In this document: one piece after another, positions 26,712 to 35,018 of the stretch | Layout of the letters: each line of letters begins with the position of its first letter | Position numbering within the stretch: the stretch's first letter is position 1 | Source: CBINFS01 sp966250015 | GTDB taxonomy: Bacteria; Bacteroidota; Rhodothermia; Rhodothermales; DASSAV01 | NCBI GenBank assembly: GCA_966250015.1 | Contig: CBINFS010000001.1 | Coordinates: 62,001-126,000 of the forward strand | Direction: 5' to 3' | DNA length: 64,000 nucleotides | Notes under the pieces: model-generated | What the model was told of the DNA's origin: nothing | Databases searched by the model: none | The model's input: the letters and a program-made list of their open reading frames with translations, nothing else | Position numbers and translations under genes: made by a program

Positions 26712-27672
26712 CCTGGCTCGTCGCATTTTTTGCAGCGATCCGCACGTTTCGCAAAAAACCTTCCAGCTTTGCCCGTTTGACGGGACTTTTCCTGAATCTC
26801 TTCCGAAACGCTTCGATGTCCAGCTCGATCCACTCGGAGAGCCCCGTATCGGTTATGCCGGGTCGTGGCAGGTAGCGCTCCTCTGCAGTTGGGCGTTTGA
26901 ACTTGTTCCAGGGGCAAACGTCCTGGCAGACGTCGCACCCGAAAATCCAGTTGCCCATGCCGGGCTGAAGTTCAGGCGATATGTCGTTGCCCCTGTGCTC
27001 GATGGTCAGGTACGAGATGCACCGGTTGGCGTCGACGACGTATGGCTGAACGATCGCGTCCGTTGGGCACGCATCGATGCACCGCGTGCATTTGCCGCAG
27101 TAGTCGGGGATAGGTCCGTCGGGTGGGAGCTCGACGTCAACGATCAGCTCGCCGATAAAAAAGAAGGAGCCAAGCTGGCGATTGATCAGGTTGGTGTGTT
27201 TCCCCTGCCAGCCCAGCCCGCTCCGGCGCGCCCAGGCTTTATCCATCACGGGGGCCGAGTCCACGAAAGCGCGGCCGCTGACCGAGCCCACCTGCGTTTC
27301 GAGCCATGCGTACAGCTCGAAAAGCTTCTCCTTCAGCACGTCGTGGTAGTCGTCACCCCACGCGTAGCGGCTAATCTTACCAATCGTCGGATCGTCGGGA
27401 TGGGAGACCGGCTGGTAGTAGTTGTGCAGGACGGATATCACGGATTTAGCGCCGGGGACGAGCTGCCGGGGATCGATCCGTTTGTCGAAGTGCCTCTCCA
27501 TCCAGCTCATCGAGGCGTGCATGCCGGCGTTCAGCCACGCCTCGAGCTGCCGGGCCTCTTCGTCGAGCGGTTCTGCCTTTGAGATGCCGCAGGCGTCAAA
27601 GCCAAGTCGTAGCGCCTCGTCTTTGAGTGCTTTCGCGAGCCTTTCCTGCGTCTCGTTTCCGAATCCCGGCAT
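26698..27672 (-). CDS. queG: Epoxyqueuosine reductase QueG
   Basis: 324 residues. Two 4Fe-4S clusters are seen in CGKCTRCIDACPTDAI and CDVCQDVCPWN, after an N-terminal cobalamin-binding region (SVISVLHNYYQP ... ISRYAWGDDYH) and the family's GRAFVDSAPVMDKAWARRSG stretch. QueG performs the last step of queuosine synthesis in tRNA with cobalamin and iron-sulfur clusters. It lies 76 bases downstream of the alpha-galactosidase gene on the same strand and may be read through from it. Its stop abuts the MFS stop. Confidence 0.95.
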   Translation of the reverse strand: MPGFGNETQERLAKALKDEALRLGFDACGISKAEPLDEEARQLEAWLNAGMHASMSWMERHFDKRIDPRQLVPGAKSVISVLHNYYQPVSHPDDPTIGKISRYAWGDDYHDVLKEKLFELYAWLETQVGSVSGRAFVDSAPVMDKAWARRSGLGWQGKHTNLINRQLGSFFFIGELIVDVELPPDGPIPDYCGKCTRCIDACPTDAIVQPYVVDANRCISYLTIEHRGNDISPELQPGMGNWIFGCDVCQDVCPWNKFKRPTAEERYLPRPGITDTGLSEWIELDIEAFRKRFRKSPVKRAKLEGFLRNVRIAAKNATSQVDRA

Positions 27673-27748
27673 TTCTTCCGACCACTGATTAATTACAGAG
27701 GTCTTTTCCCAATGCCGGTGTACGATTTGCGTTCCCTGGTGGGCCGGT

Positions 27749-30274
27749 TCAAGAGCGGCCGGACACGGTAACGGTGAGGTTCGGCTGGAGCGTTTCGATA
27801 CGAATGGTGTAGTCGCCGGAAGGCTCGCGAGCCACCTGTGCAGCGGCCCCCGTACCCGACGGCGTACCGAGCGCCTGTGGCCACCGCACCTCGTGGACCC
27901 CGGGCGCCCCGTTCACGAGCTCGAGGGTGTTACCGTCGACGAGGCGAGCATCCCGGAGCCAGCTCGTCGAGGACGTCACCGAAATGCCGCTTCCCTCATT
28001 CGAGATCAGAAAGGCTTCCCTCGATGAGAAGGGTGACAGGAAATAGAAGGGGATCACGAGGCTGTCGGTCTGCACAGTATAGGCGTTTCGCAGGACGGCA
28101 AGCAGATTCGAAGTGTTTAGGCCCGGCACCACGTGTTGGTAGACGGTGGCCGCACCCGTAAAGCCGATGACCTGTCCTTCAGCCGCCTCCTTCTCCACGT
28201 ACGTGTAGATCTCCGGCGTGCTTCCCACGGAGCCGATCATCGTGGGACGGACACCGGCGATAGTATCCCACACGCGAATTGCGGTGCGGACGACTTCGCC
28301 CGCCCGCGCCCGTTCTTCTGGACTCATGTCCGAGAGATTGCCCCAGAGCCCGAGGCCGCCCAGCATCGACGTGTTGACGGCGTAGCGTTGTGCCCGGTAG
28401 TGAGGATGATCGTGGGGATAGTTGGCCGCATTTTGCAAGACGGGCGGGATGATCCGATGGAACAATGCCGGCACCATTCGCATGGACGTCGCCCGGTATC
28501 GGCTGCGGTCGCCGTACCAGGACGCCCCGTTGTTCATCCAGAAATACTTTGCTTCGCTGAGAATCGCCAGCCCGATGCTGCGGTCCGGTTCGGTGGCGTC
28601 GAACTCGATCACTACATCCGGATTGTAGGCTTTCAGCTCGGCTATGGCCCGGTTGATCACGCGGACCATTTCGTACCCGTACCGGAGTCGCCTTTCCTCG
28701 GGCGTCTGGTTGTCATCGCCATGCCAGTGGTTCGGAGAGTCGCACCAATGGTTCGTGTCGACGCCATCCCACTTGAAGTGGAGCGCGCCGGCGTCGATCA
28801 GGCGCTTCGACGCCTCGATGAAGTGGTGGTAATAGTCGCTCTGGAGACAAAAAACGTGCTTGTTCCACCGGCCGACGATGGGCCGGCCATTCTCGCCCCG
28901 TATGAGCCATTCCGGGTGTTGACGGGTGACGGTGGCAAACGAGTCGGCGTGCATGGGGGCCATCCAGATGCCGAACAGCATGTCGTTCCGTTGAAGCTCC
29001 TGCACGAGCTGACCCAGGCCGCCGGGGAACCGGCCCGGATGGGGCGTCCAGTCACCGAAATTGCTTTGCCATCCGTCGTCGAGGACGAACATCTGAATGC
29101 CGAGCTCGCGTGCGTGGGCCACTTCTTCGAGCACGCGGTCAATGGTCAGCACGCCGTGTACGTCCTTCCGATTCAGCTGCTCGTCGCGTTGCATGCCCCA
29201 CGTGTTGTAATAAACCAGGGGTTCGCGAGACGCGGGTTCGTCGTTGATCCAGCGATAGAGAAAATCCCAAAGGACGGCTTCGCCCGCGTCGAACGAGGTT
29301 CCTTCGTAAATCGCGGCTTCTGCCCAGAGCGTGGTAAAGGGCCGGTCGGTCGTGATCGGTTCGCCGTCGAAATAGGCGCCCCTGAAAACGTGGACACCTG
29401 TCGTCACCGTGCCGGCATCAGGCGATTGCTCCAGGCGGACGAATTGCTGTTCAGGGTCGTGATCGGGTGAGCCATGCTCGTACGCGATCCACCATCCAAA
29501 CGGCTCGGAAGCGGGCCGGTACATGAGAATGGGTCCCTTGTGGTGGCTCGCGTCGCCCGGGGAGGGAGCGACGTCGATGAATCGGGGATGGTTCATGTAA
29601 TTCTGGGAGAGGTTTGCTCCCGTGCGATAACCCGATTCAACGGACCTTTCGTCGTAGCTGGGCTGCGTTTCGGGGCTTTCGATCAGGTCGTAAGCCCAGC
29701 TGGCGATCCGTATTTCTCTGCCTTCCAGCTCTCCCGAGGGGTGTACGAAGGTGTATCGAGGGAAGACGTATCCGGCGCTATCGTCCCGGGCGGTCAATGT
29801 CAGCCCCGCTTCGCGCGAAGCATCGAGCTGAAGCCGTTCACGAATGACGGGTGACGTCGGATAGGCCTGAACCGTGTATTGCAGGCGGAGGCCGGCAGCC
29901 GGCCCTGAAAGCTTCTCAAATACCACCGCTACCTCCGTCCCTCCGTGCCCCATCTCATTCACGGAGTGGGACCTGTAACCCCACGATTCTTCAAGGTTAG
30001 TGACTATCCCGTCGTTGATGGAAAACTCGAACCAGGGCGCCTGGCCGCTCCTCGAAAGAGCTTCGCGGTTTGTCGGTAAATACGTAAACGAGACGGGGAG
30101 AATTGCACCGGGGTCCTCTTCCGTTCCAAATGCGAGAACCCGGCGGACGAGTGAATTCTCGATGACGAGGCTGTCACCCTCGACGGACACCCGAACGGAA
30201 TCGCGCGCGGCAACCGACCGACTTCCCGACAGAAAAAGCACGAGCAACAGCAGAACGCGTAAGGTCAGGGTCAT
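27749..30274 (-). CDS. Secreted GH36-type alpha-galactosidase
   Basis: 841 residues with a signal peptide (LLLLVLFLSGSRSVAA), an N-terminal beta-supersandwich domain (about 25-335), a catalytic TIM barrel and a C-terminal beta domain. Barrel motifs are YYNTWG (355-360), FVLDDGWQ (396-403) and FKWDGVD (500-506), where D503 is the expected nucleophile; the acid/base is probably in the later ATEPDRSIGLA segment. GH36 enzymes hydrolyse alpha-1,6-linked galactose (raffinose family, galactomannan side chains). Export suggests periplasmic or extracellular action. The window also holds galM and galT, which would use the released galactose. Confidence 0.85.
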   Translation of the reverse strand: MTLTLRVLLLLVLFLSGSRSVAARDSVRVSVEGDSLVIENSLVRRVLAFGTEEDPGAILPVSFTYLPTNREALSRSGQAPWFEFSINDGIVTNLEESWGYRSHSVNEMGHGGTEVAVVFEKLSGPAAGLRLQYTVQAYPTSPVIRERLQLDASREAGLTLTARDDSAGYVFPRYTFVHPSGELEGREIRIASWAYDLIESPETQPSYDERSVESGYRTGANLSQNYMNHPRFIDVAPSPGDASHHKGPILMYRPASEPFGWWIAYEHGSPDHDPEQQFVRLEQSPDAGTVTTGVHVFRGAYFDGEPITTDRPFTTLWAEAAIYEGTSFDAGEAVLWDFLYRWINDEPASREPLVYYNTWGMQRDEQLNRKDVHGVLTIDRVLEEVAHARELGIQMFVLDDGWQSNFGDWTPHPGRFPGGLGQLVQELQRNDMLFGIWMAPMHADSFATVTRQHPEWLIRGENGRPIVGRWNKHVFCLQSDYYHHFIEASKRLIDAGALHFKWDGVDTNHWCDSPNHWHGDDNQTPEERRLRYGYEMVRVINRAIAELKAYNPDVVIEFDATEPDRSIGLAILSEAKYFWMNNGASWYGDRSRYRATSMRMVPALFHRIIPPVLQNAANYPHDHPHYRAQRYAVNTSMLGGLGLWGNLSDMSPEERARAGEVVRTAIRVWDTIAGVRPTMIGSVGSTPEIYTYVEKEAAEGQVIGFTGAATVYQHVVPGLNTSNLLAVLRNAYTVQTDSLVIPFYFLSPFSSREAFLISNEGSGISVTSSTSWLRDARLVDGNTLELVNGAPGVHEVRWPQALGTPSGTGAAAQVAREPSGDYTIRIETLQPNLTVTVSGRS

Positions 30275-30714
30275 ACCCGGTGCAGGTAGTTGATGGATGA
30301 AACGGAGTTGGAATAAAATACCATCTTACAAGAGGCCGTAACCGTACTTTTCGCCAAAAATGTGCCGGAGGGGGCAATCGCGGCAAGATAGTCGGGACGT
30401 GCGCCCCATTTATTAAATGTGTCCTGTCAGGCAGACGCTTGTGGATAGTTGCCGCAACGCTGCTGCAGGCATCACGGCCGTTATTTTGTCCAGTGGGGAA
30501 GGAATATTTAGCTTCAGCTCGCTCCCGGGAGACTAATTCATCGTAAGTTTGCCTAATTCGGCACAGTGCATGGATAGTTTTCGTCTGTCGGCACGTCACA
30601 GTGTGAACCCATAATCCGAAAAGGGGAGATTTGTTCGTACTTTGATCCGTGTCCTCGCCATTGCGATGCTTAGAAACGTGTAACTAATTCATTTCACACA
30701 AGAAGAGAAAGAAA
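30275..30714. other. Divergent intergenic region
   Basis: About 440 bases between the minus-strand alpha-galactosidase and the plus-strand lipoprotein. It should carry both promoters. A possible -10 (TATTTT) lies on the minus strand near 30320. I see no hairpin, repeat or RNA signature I trust. Frames through it look non-coding. Confidence 0.4.
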
Positions 30715-31272
30715 ATGGCTCGTCAGCTTTTGTTGTTGTCGATTTGTGTGCTTGCTCTCGCGGGTTGTTCGTCGACTAAAACGGTCAGTTTTAATGGCGG
30801 GGGCGGTGCGTCGCCGTCGGAGATCACCAAGGCGGCAACAGGCAAGCATTCGACTATTCTCCTGACGGACGGCAGGGAGATCTCAACAACCAGCCTCCAG
30901 GTAGCAGCCGACTCAACGTCCTACTACAACCACAAGACGGATCGGTTCGAGACGGTAGCGACGAGCGATATACTGGAGGTAGAGGTAACGCACACCGGGC
31001 GTGGTGCACTTGCCGGCCTCGGCGCCGGACTCGTTGCGGGTGCGGCGGTCGGCCTCGTACGTGCCCTTAGCCAGGGCGACGACCCGCCGGGCAGTCTCAT
31101 TTCTCTGTCCAAGGACCAAAAGCTCTTCATCTTCCCCATCGCCCACGCCTTCTCGCTTTCGCTGGTGAGCACACCCGTCGGCGCCATCATCGGGCTGGAC
31201 GATAAATACGTCTTTGAGTCGCAGGATAATACCAACAGGCCTGGCTCCGTCGCCGTCGCCGGCGAACGCTAA
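30715..31272 (+). CDS. Lipoprotein with glycine-rich hydrophobic segment, unknown function
   Basis: 185 residues. The lipobox is LALAGC with Cys at 18. A soluble part (TILLTDGREISTTSLQVAADS) recalls small beta-rich domains. It is followed by a glycine-zipper-like stretch (GALAGLGAGLVAGAAVGLV, about 99-117) that could insert in or associate with a membrane. The likely location is the outer or inner membrane, periplasmic side. No family is recognised with confidence. Confidence 0.65.
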   Translation: MARQLLLLSICVLALAGCSSTKTVSFNGGGGASPSEITKAATGKHSTILLTDGREISTTSLQVAADSTSYYNHKTDRFETVATSDILEVEVTHTGRGALAGLGAGLVAGAAVGLVRALSQGDDPPGSLISLSKDQKLFIFPIAHAFSLSLVSTPVGAIIGLDDKYVFESQDNTNRPGSVAVAGER

Positions 31273-31887
31273 TCGCAGGCAATCAGGGCTAAGGGCTTCT
31301 GGGTAGTCTATTGCGTCACGCGAAGACGCGAAGAAAGGCTAATCACTTTGTGGTAGTACGATGTACGCACCCGGATGGCCTGTTCAAGAGGGCAGCGTTT
31401 CATAAAGATCCCTCACCCGCTCCGCGGGGTTCTGGATGACGCGGAGAGGGAGTGTATACACCCTCAAATCTGCCAATCCGACGAGCCGCGCGAGGAGGAA
31501 TCTTCCCGAAGTGCGAACTTGCTGGTTGGCTCTATCAGTTGCAGAAGCAAAAAAATTGCTTTCCTGGACGGGGGAGCTATCGCGGAGCGACGGAGGGGTA
31601 GATATTTATATTTCCTTCTCTTTTGCCGGGTCAAAAGAGAAGCAGAAAACCCCTTTGAAATCGAAACGCACGGATCCATCTCTTCCCCAAGATACCCACA
31701 TCCCGTACCGAACGGCGCCTCACGGTTAGTGCTAATATAGACAGGTTGTGCCGCAAGCGCCGTTCGCTAAACGCGCGATGGATCCCCGACGCCCAACCCG
31801 GCGATTTCTGAATTGGTGCCATAGGAATGCAAGGTGGTAGACCTGTCCAATGGCTGGGTTTGTCCACATACCGCCCACCTTAACAAA

Positions 31888-31919
31888 ACGTCATTCCGGC
31901 CCCCGAGCCGGAATCTATG
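31888..31919 (+). repeat. ACGTCAT-type hyphenated palindrome, copy 1
   Basis: ACGTCAT, stem TCCGGC, loop CCCCGA, stem GCCGGA, then ATCTATG. It forms the left half of an inverted doublet with copy 2, 45 bases away. Confidence 0.75.
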
Positions 31920-31964
31920 TAAGCACACGACCTATCATAGCCACTTTTCTCTGCGCTACCTATG

Positions 31965-31994
31965 CCTGGATCTCCGCCTCCGCGGAGATGACGT
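31965..31994 (-). repeat. ACGTCAT-type hyphenated palindrome, copy 2 (inverted)
   Basis: Read on the minus strand: ACGTCAT, stem CTCCGC, loop GGAG, stem GCGGAG, then ATCCAGG. The stem bases differ from copy 1 but still pair perfectly. Confidence 0.75.
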
Positions 31995-32143
31995 AATCGT
32001 ATAGCGTATTGGTAGTCCTAGGCGTCCTGCCCTCGGTCTGCATCCTATCAAAAAAATAACCGCGAAAATCTGCGTCCATCGGCGGATTGTAGTATTAGTC
32101 CAATCTCGAGACAATGCGAAGGCCGTAGGCTCGTAGCGAAAAT

Positions 32144-32184
32144 AAAAAGCGGGTCTGCCGGATTAGGGCAGACCCGCTTTTTTT
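32144..32184. terminator. Bidirectional intrinsic terminator
   Basis: GCGGGTCTGCC (32149-32159) pairs perfectly with GGCAGACCCGC (32167-32177), with five A before and seven T after. It can stop the minus-strand OmpA-like gene and any plus-strand transcript from the lipoprotein side. Confidence 0.92.
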
Positions 32185-32209
32185 GGTTAGCTATTGGTGC
32201 GAGCAGGAA

Positions 32210-33751
32210 TTACTTGCTTCCCATCATGTCGCAAGCCATCGGGATGGAGTCGACACGCTGGTACTGGCTCGTACCTTCCTTCTTGCTGGTTACGCCGGTC
32301 ACGCGGCCCATACCAATCGCCATGAGGCGGCTACCCGAGATGCCGTTGTCGATGTAGAACTGCTCGACGGCGCGGGCGCGGTCCTCAGAGAGCTGCTGCG
32401 GGTTACGCTCGCCCGGGGCAGCGAAGCCCTCGATGCGGACGCAGATGTTCGGGCACTCGCGCAGGATCTCAATGTTCTCCATCAGCGCCTGGCTGCCTTC
32501 CGGCGTCAGCGTGCTGCTGTTGCGGCCGAAGTAGACCGAGTTGAGCTCGGTGATGTCGTCGCAGACCGAGGTGCAATCCTGGGCGTTGATCGTAATCGTC
32601 TCCGTATCGGAGCCCGCTTCGTTGGAAACGGTCAGCGAAACGGTGTAGTTGCCCGCGGTGGTGTAGGTGTGGGTCGGGTTCGGGCCGGTACCCGTGGTGC
32701 CGTCGCCGAAGTCCCAACTGTAGGTGATCGGGGTGTCGCCCGTGACGTTGGCGTTGAAGGTTACCGTTACAGGCTCACAGACCTCGAACGTCTGCGGGTT
32801 AGCCGAGATGCTCACGACCTGCGCCGGAACCGGCGGAGGAACGACGTTAACCGTACACGTCTCGGTATCCGTGCTGCCGCGGTTGCTGGCAGTGAACTGG
32901 ACCGTGTAGGTGCCAGGGTTCGCAAACGTATGGGTGGCAAGCAGGCCGGTCGCCGTGTTGCCGTCGCCGAAGTCCCAACGATACTCGACCGGTGTCGTCG
33001 CGTCTTCGTTTACGGTAGCCGTAAACGTGGCGGACTGGCCGGCGTCGACGGTTTGCGGGCAATCGATGGCCAGCACGTCAACCGGAACGAGCGCGCTCTT
33101 GAAGTTGATCTTGAGGCCAAGGGTGAGCGCGTTCTGCACGTCGAACGGTGCAAAGGAGTCTCCGAACTGGTTTTCTTCCATACCGTCGAAGCCCTCATCC
33201 GAGAACGTCAGGTTCGCGATGTTCTCCAGAACGAGCGAGATGCGGTCGCTGAGCACGATGTCGAGACCGAGACCGACCGACGGGCCGAAGTACGGATCGT
33301 CGATCCGGCCATCCTGTCCGAAGCCGACGTGACCACCGACGGCGAGGAAGGGCGCCACGCGCGAAGGAGCCTGGAAGCGTAACAGGAGCTGCGCGACGTT
33401 GTAGGTCGTTCCGTCATCTTCCACGTTTCCCGTAGTGGGCACCTCGTCACCATAGTGGAAAACGAGGGGGTGGTTCGTGATCTGCCAGCCGAGGCTCAAG
33501 CTCGTCGTCTGGTTGAACTGGTAACCGAGCTCGAGGCCACCCGCGAACGGGATTTTGCCGTCGACCTTCCAGTTATCCATGTTAAAAGTAAACGGCGACT
33601 TTTCCGTGTCGCCCAGGTGCCACGCAATACCCACGCGTGGTTTGATGTAGAACGTATCTTCCGGCCGTAGATTCTGAGCCTTGGAAATGTCCGGCATGAC
33701 TGCCAGAACAAACCCAAGCAAGATTACTGCGGGAATGTAGCGTCGTATCAT
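32210..33751 (-). CDS. Outer-membrane barrel / 2xPKD / OmpA-like protein
   Basis: 513 residues. A signal peptide (cleavage near SKAQ, about 26) is followed by an N-terminal eight-strand-type barrel region (about 30-205). Two PKD domains each show WDFGDG (EYRWDFGDGNTATG and TYSWDFGDGTTGTG). The C-terminal OmpA-like domain has LSEDRARAVEQFYIDNGI. In typical OmpA domains an Asp in GHTD and an Arg in LSxxRA bind diaminopimelate. Here the Arg is kept but GHTD is replaced by GFAAPGE, so peptidoglycan binding may be altered. It is likely an abundant outer-membrane structural protein; the PKD modules would lie in the periplasm or on the surface. A strong terminator follows. Confidence 0.85.
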   Translation of the reverse strand: MIRRYIPAVILLGFVLAVMPDISKAQNLRPEDTFYIKPRVGIAWHLGDTEKSPFTFNMDNWKVDGKIPFAGGLELGYQFNQTTSLSLGWQITNHPLVFHYGDEVPTTGNVEDDGTTYNVAQLLLRFQAPSRVAPFLAVGGHVGFGQDGRIDDPYFGPSVGLGLDIVLSDRISLVLENIANLTFSDEGFDGMEENQFGDSFAPFDVQNALTLGLKINFKSALVPVDVLAIDCPQTVDAGQSATFTATVNEDATTPVEYRWDFGDGNTATGLLATHTFANPGTYTVQFTASNRGSTDTETCTVNVVPPPVPAQVVSISANPQTFEVCEPVTVTFNANVTGDTPITYSWDFGDGTTGTGPNPTHTYTTAGNYTVSLTVSNEAGSDTETITINAQDCTSVCDDITELNSVYFGRNSSTLTPEGSQALMENIEILRECPNICVRIEGFAAPGERNPQQLSEDRARAVEQFYIDNGISGSRLMAIGMGRVTGVTSKKEGTSQYQRVDSIPMACDMMGSK

Positions 33752-34556
33752 AGGTAGTCCTCAGAGTAGTTTTTGGTGAGTTTCTTTCTGCTGTGCGCTT
33801 TCGTTTCGACGTGTGATGCAATTCGAGGGTTTCGGAATCCTTTCCTGTACTATCTTCGGTCTCCCATTGGAGCCCTCGTCGGGATGTCTCGAGACACCCT
33901 GCAAAGTCACGTCGCACCGTCAATGTGTGAACAGGGTTGATTACGCGGCTTCTCTCGCCGGAGCTTACCGCGTCGGTTCGTCGTGATTTGGGAGTCTCGG
34001 TTATGCAGGTAAGTGTTTAACCAACATTTATGTCATCGTAGATCGCCTCCGGCTATCAGCTTCAACAGCTTCTATTCCCAGGCTATTACTCCACAATACA
34101 CGTATGCGATTCTCCACATGCAAGCGACTTACAACATTGTACAATTACTGTGGCCGTTTCAACATCCGTAGTTTTTTTCGTGGGTGAACAGACCCGTTAC
34201 ACGGATAGAAGATACGGCCGGGAATTTACAAACTTGTAATCAAAATTGGACGTTTTTCGACGCTTACACTGGCTTTTATGGCACAAAGGTTCCCTTTTTC
34301 GATGATCTGAGGCGTTTCCTGCCTTCCAGTTCACAGGTTTATTACGAGCCACACAAACATAGATTTATTTGTGGAACTATACCACACGTCCGACGAGATT
34401 CGTGTAAGTCTTCTGTAGTCAAGTTTTTAGCTAAAAGCGCTCAGGGATCCGTTACAATTTCAGGTGTAAAGGGTGTTTTTTCATGACCCTCTTGAGCAGA
34501 CCATAAATGGACAAATATCAATTGATTGGATATGGTTGGCTTCGGCGCGTAAATAC
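33752..34556. other. AT-rich gene-free region upstream of the OmpA-like gene
   Basis: About 800 bases, clearly richer in A and T than the neighbours, between the minus-strand OmpA-like gene and the rpsT terminator. It holds the palindromes ATTGT-ACAAT (34136-34145) and TTACAA-AC-TTGTAA (34226-34239). A 100-codon frame at 34184-34486 has no supporting feature. It probably carries the promoter of the OmpA-like gene; no small RNA can be claimed from sequence alone. Confidence 0.5.
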
Positions 34557-34588
34557 AAAAAAAGCCTGCTCTCTCAGGAGGCAGGCTT
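34557..34588 (-). terminator. Intrinsic terminator of rpsT
   Basis: On the minus strand AAGCCTGC (34588-34581) pairs with GCAGGCTT (34569-34562), followed by a T-run that appears as seven A on the plus strand at 34557-34563. It lies about 20 bases after the rpsT stop. Confidence 0.88.
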
Positions 34589-34610
34589 ATCGTGAATTTA
34601 TCGCCTGAGG

Positions 34611-34865
34611 TTAACGCAGGGCGTTCACCTTTTTGTCGAGCTGGCTTTTGAGGTTTGCCGCTTTGTTCTTGTGAATTATGCCTTTAGTTGCGAGGCGGTC
34701 CAGGTAGGCTTTGACCTCGTTGAGCTGGGCGACGGCCTGTTCGGCGTCGTCGGTGGCGCGCAGCTTTTTGATGAGCGTGCGCATACGGCTGCGGTGGATT
34801 CGGTTGTACAGGCGGCGTTTGGCGCTCTGTCTTGCTCGCTTGGCGGCTGATTTGTGCTGCGGCAT
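34611..34865 (-). CDS. rpsT: 30S ribosomal protein S20
   Basis: 84 residues, strongly basic, beginning MPQHKSAAKRARQSAKRR, with the S20 features NRIHRSRMRTLIKKL and the C-terminal GIIHKNKAANLKSQLDKKVN. It binds 16S rRNA early in 30S assembly. No Shine-Dalgarno sequence is visible before the ATG. A terminator follows directly. Confidence 0.96.
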   Translation of the reverse strand: MPQHKSAAKRARQSAKRRLYNRIHRSRMRTLIKKLRATDDAEQAVAQLNEVKAYLDRLATKGIIHKNKAANLKSQLDKKVNALR

Positions 34866-34947
34866 GTTACTGTGAATTTATTATCAATGTATGAGTCCTG
34901 CGTGGATTGTGCTATCTGGCAAAGATTTTAATGATACGTATAAGCAA

Positions 34948-34976
34948 TTGCTCTTGTCAAGTTTCCTGTGTAATAC
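34948..34976 (+). promoter_or_regulatory. Candidate sigma-70 promoter for the M23/bactofilin/atp region
   Basis: TTGCTC (34948-34953) and TAATAC (34971-34976) are separated by 17 bases and lie about 43 bases before the M23 peptidase start. It could serve the whole M23-bactofilin-atp run. Confidence 0.45.
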
Positions 34977-35018
34977 GGCTGCAGCGTATCTTACGGTAAA
35001 ACCATCGGTTGTGAAGAT

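Larger units (their letters stand above)
31273..32143. other. Repeat-rich, gene-free region
   Basis: Almost 900 bases without a convincing gene. It contains an exact tandem ACGCGAAG x2 (31318-31333), a hyphenated palindrome at 31407-31446 (CTCCGCG/CGCGGAG arms), an inverted doublet of ACGTCAT-type elements (31888-31994), and a CCGCGAAAATCTGCG motif (32060-32074) followed by TCCATCGGCGG. This density of short repeats suggests a site tolerant of insertions. A frame of about 120 codons at 31375-31740 runs across one of these repeats and is probably not coding. Confidence 0.6.

Noticed and set aside
28133..29470. 445-codon open frame on the plus strand
   Set aside because: It is antisense to the GH36 catalytic barrel, whose motifs are clear on the minus strand; the plus-strand protein has no recognisable fold or start context.
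30174..30599. 141-codon frame upstream of the alpha-galactosidase
   Set aside because: Runs from the intergenic region into the signal peptide region of the GH36 gene out of frame; composition and lack of start context argue against it.
31375..31740. 121-codon frame in the repeat-rich gap
   Set aside because: Crosses the 31407-31446 palindrome, has odd composition and no start signal.
32183..33382. 399-codon frame opposite the OmpA-like gene
   Set aside because: Arg/Val/Asp-rich translation typical of a shadow of GC-rich coding DNA; the minus strand carries signal peptide, PKD and OmpA motifs.
34184..34486. 100-codon frame in the AT-rich gap
   Set aside because: GTG start without ribosome site, no hydrophobic or domain pattern; could not be supported.
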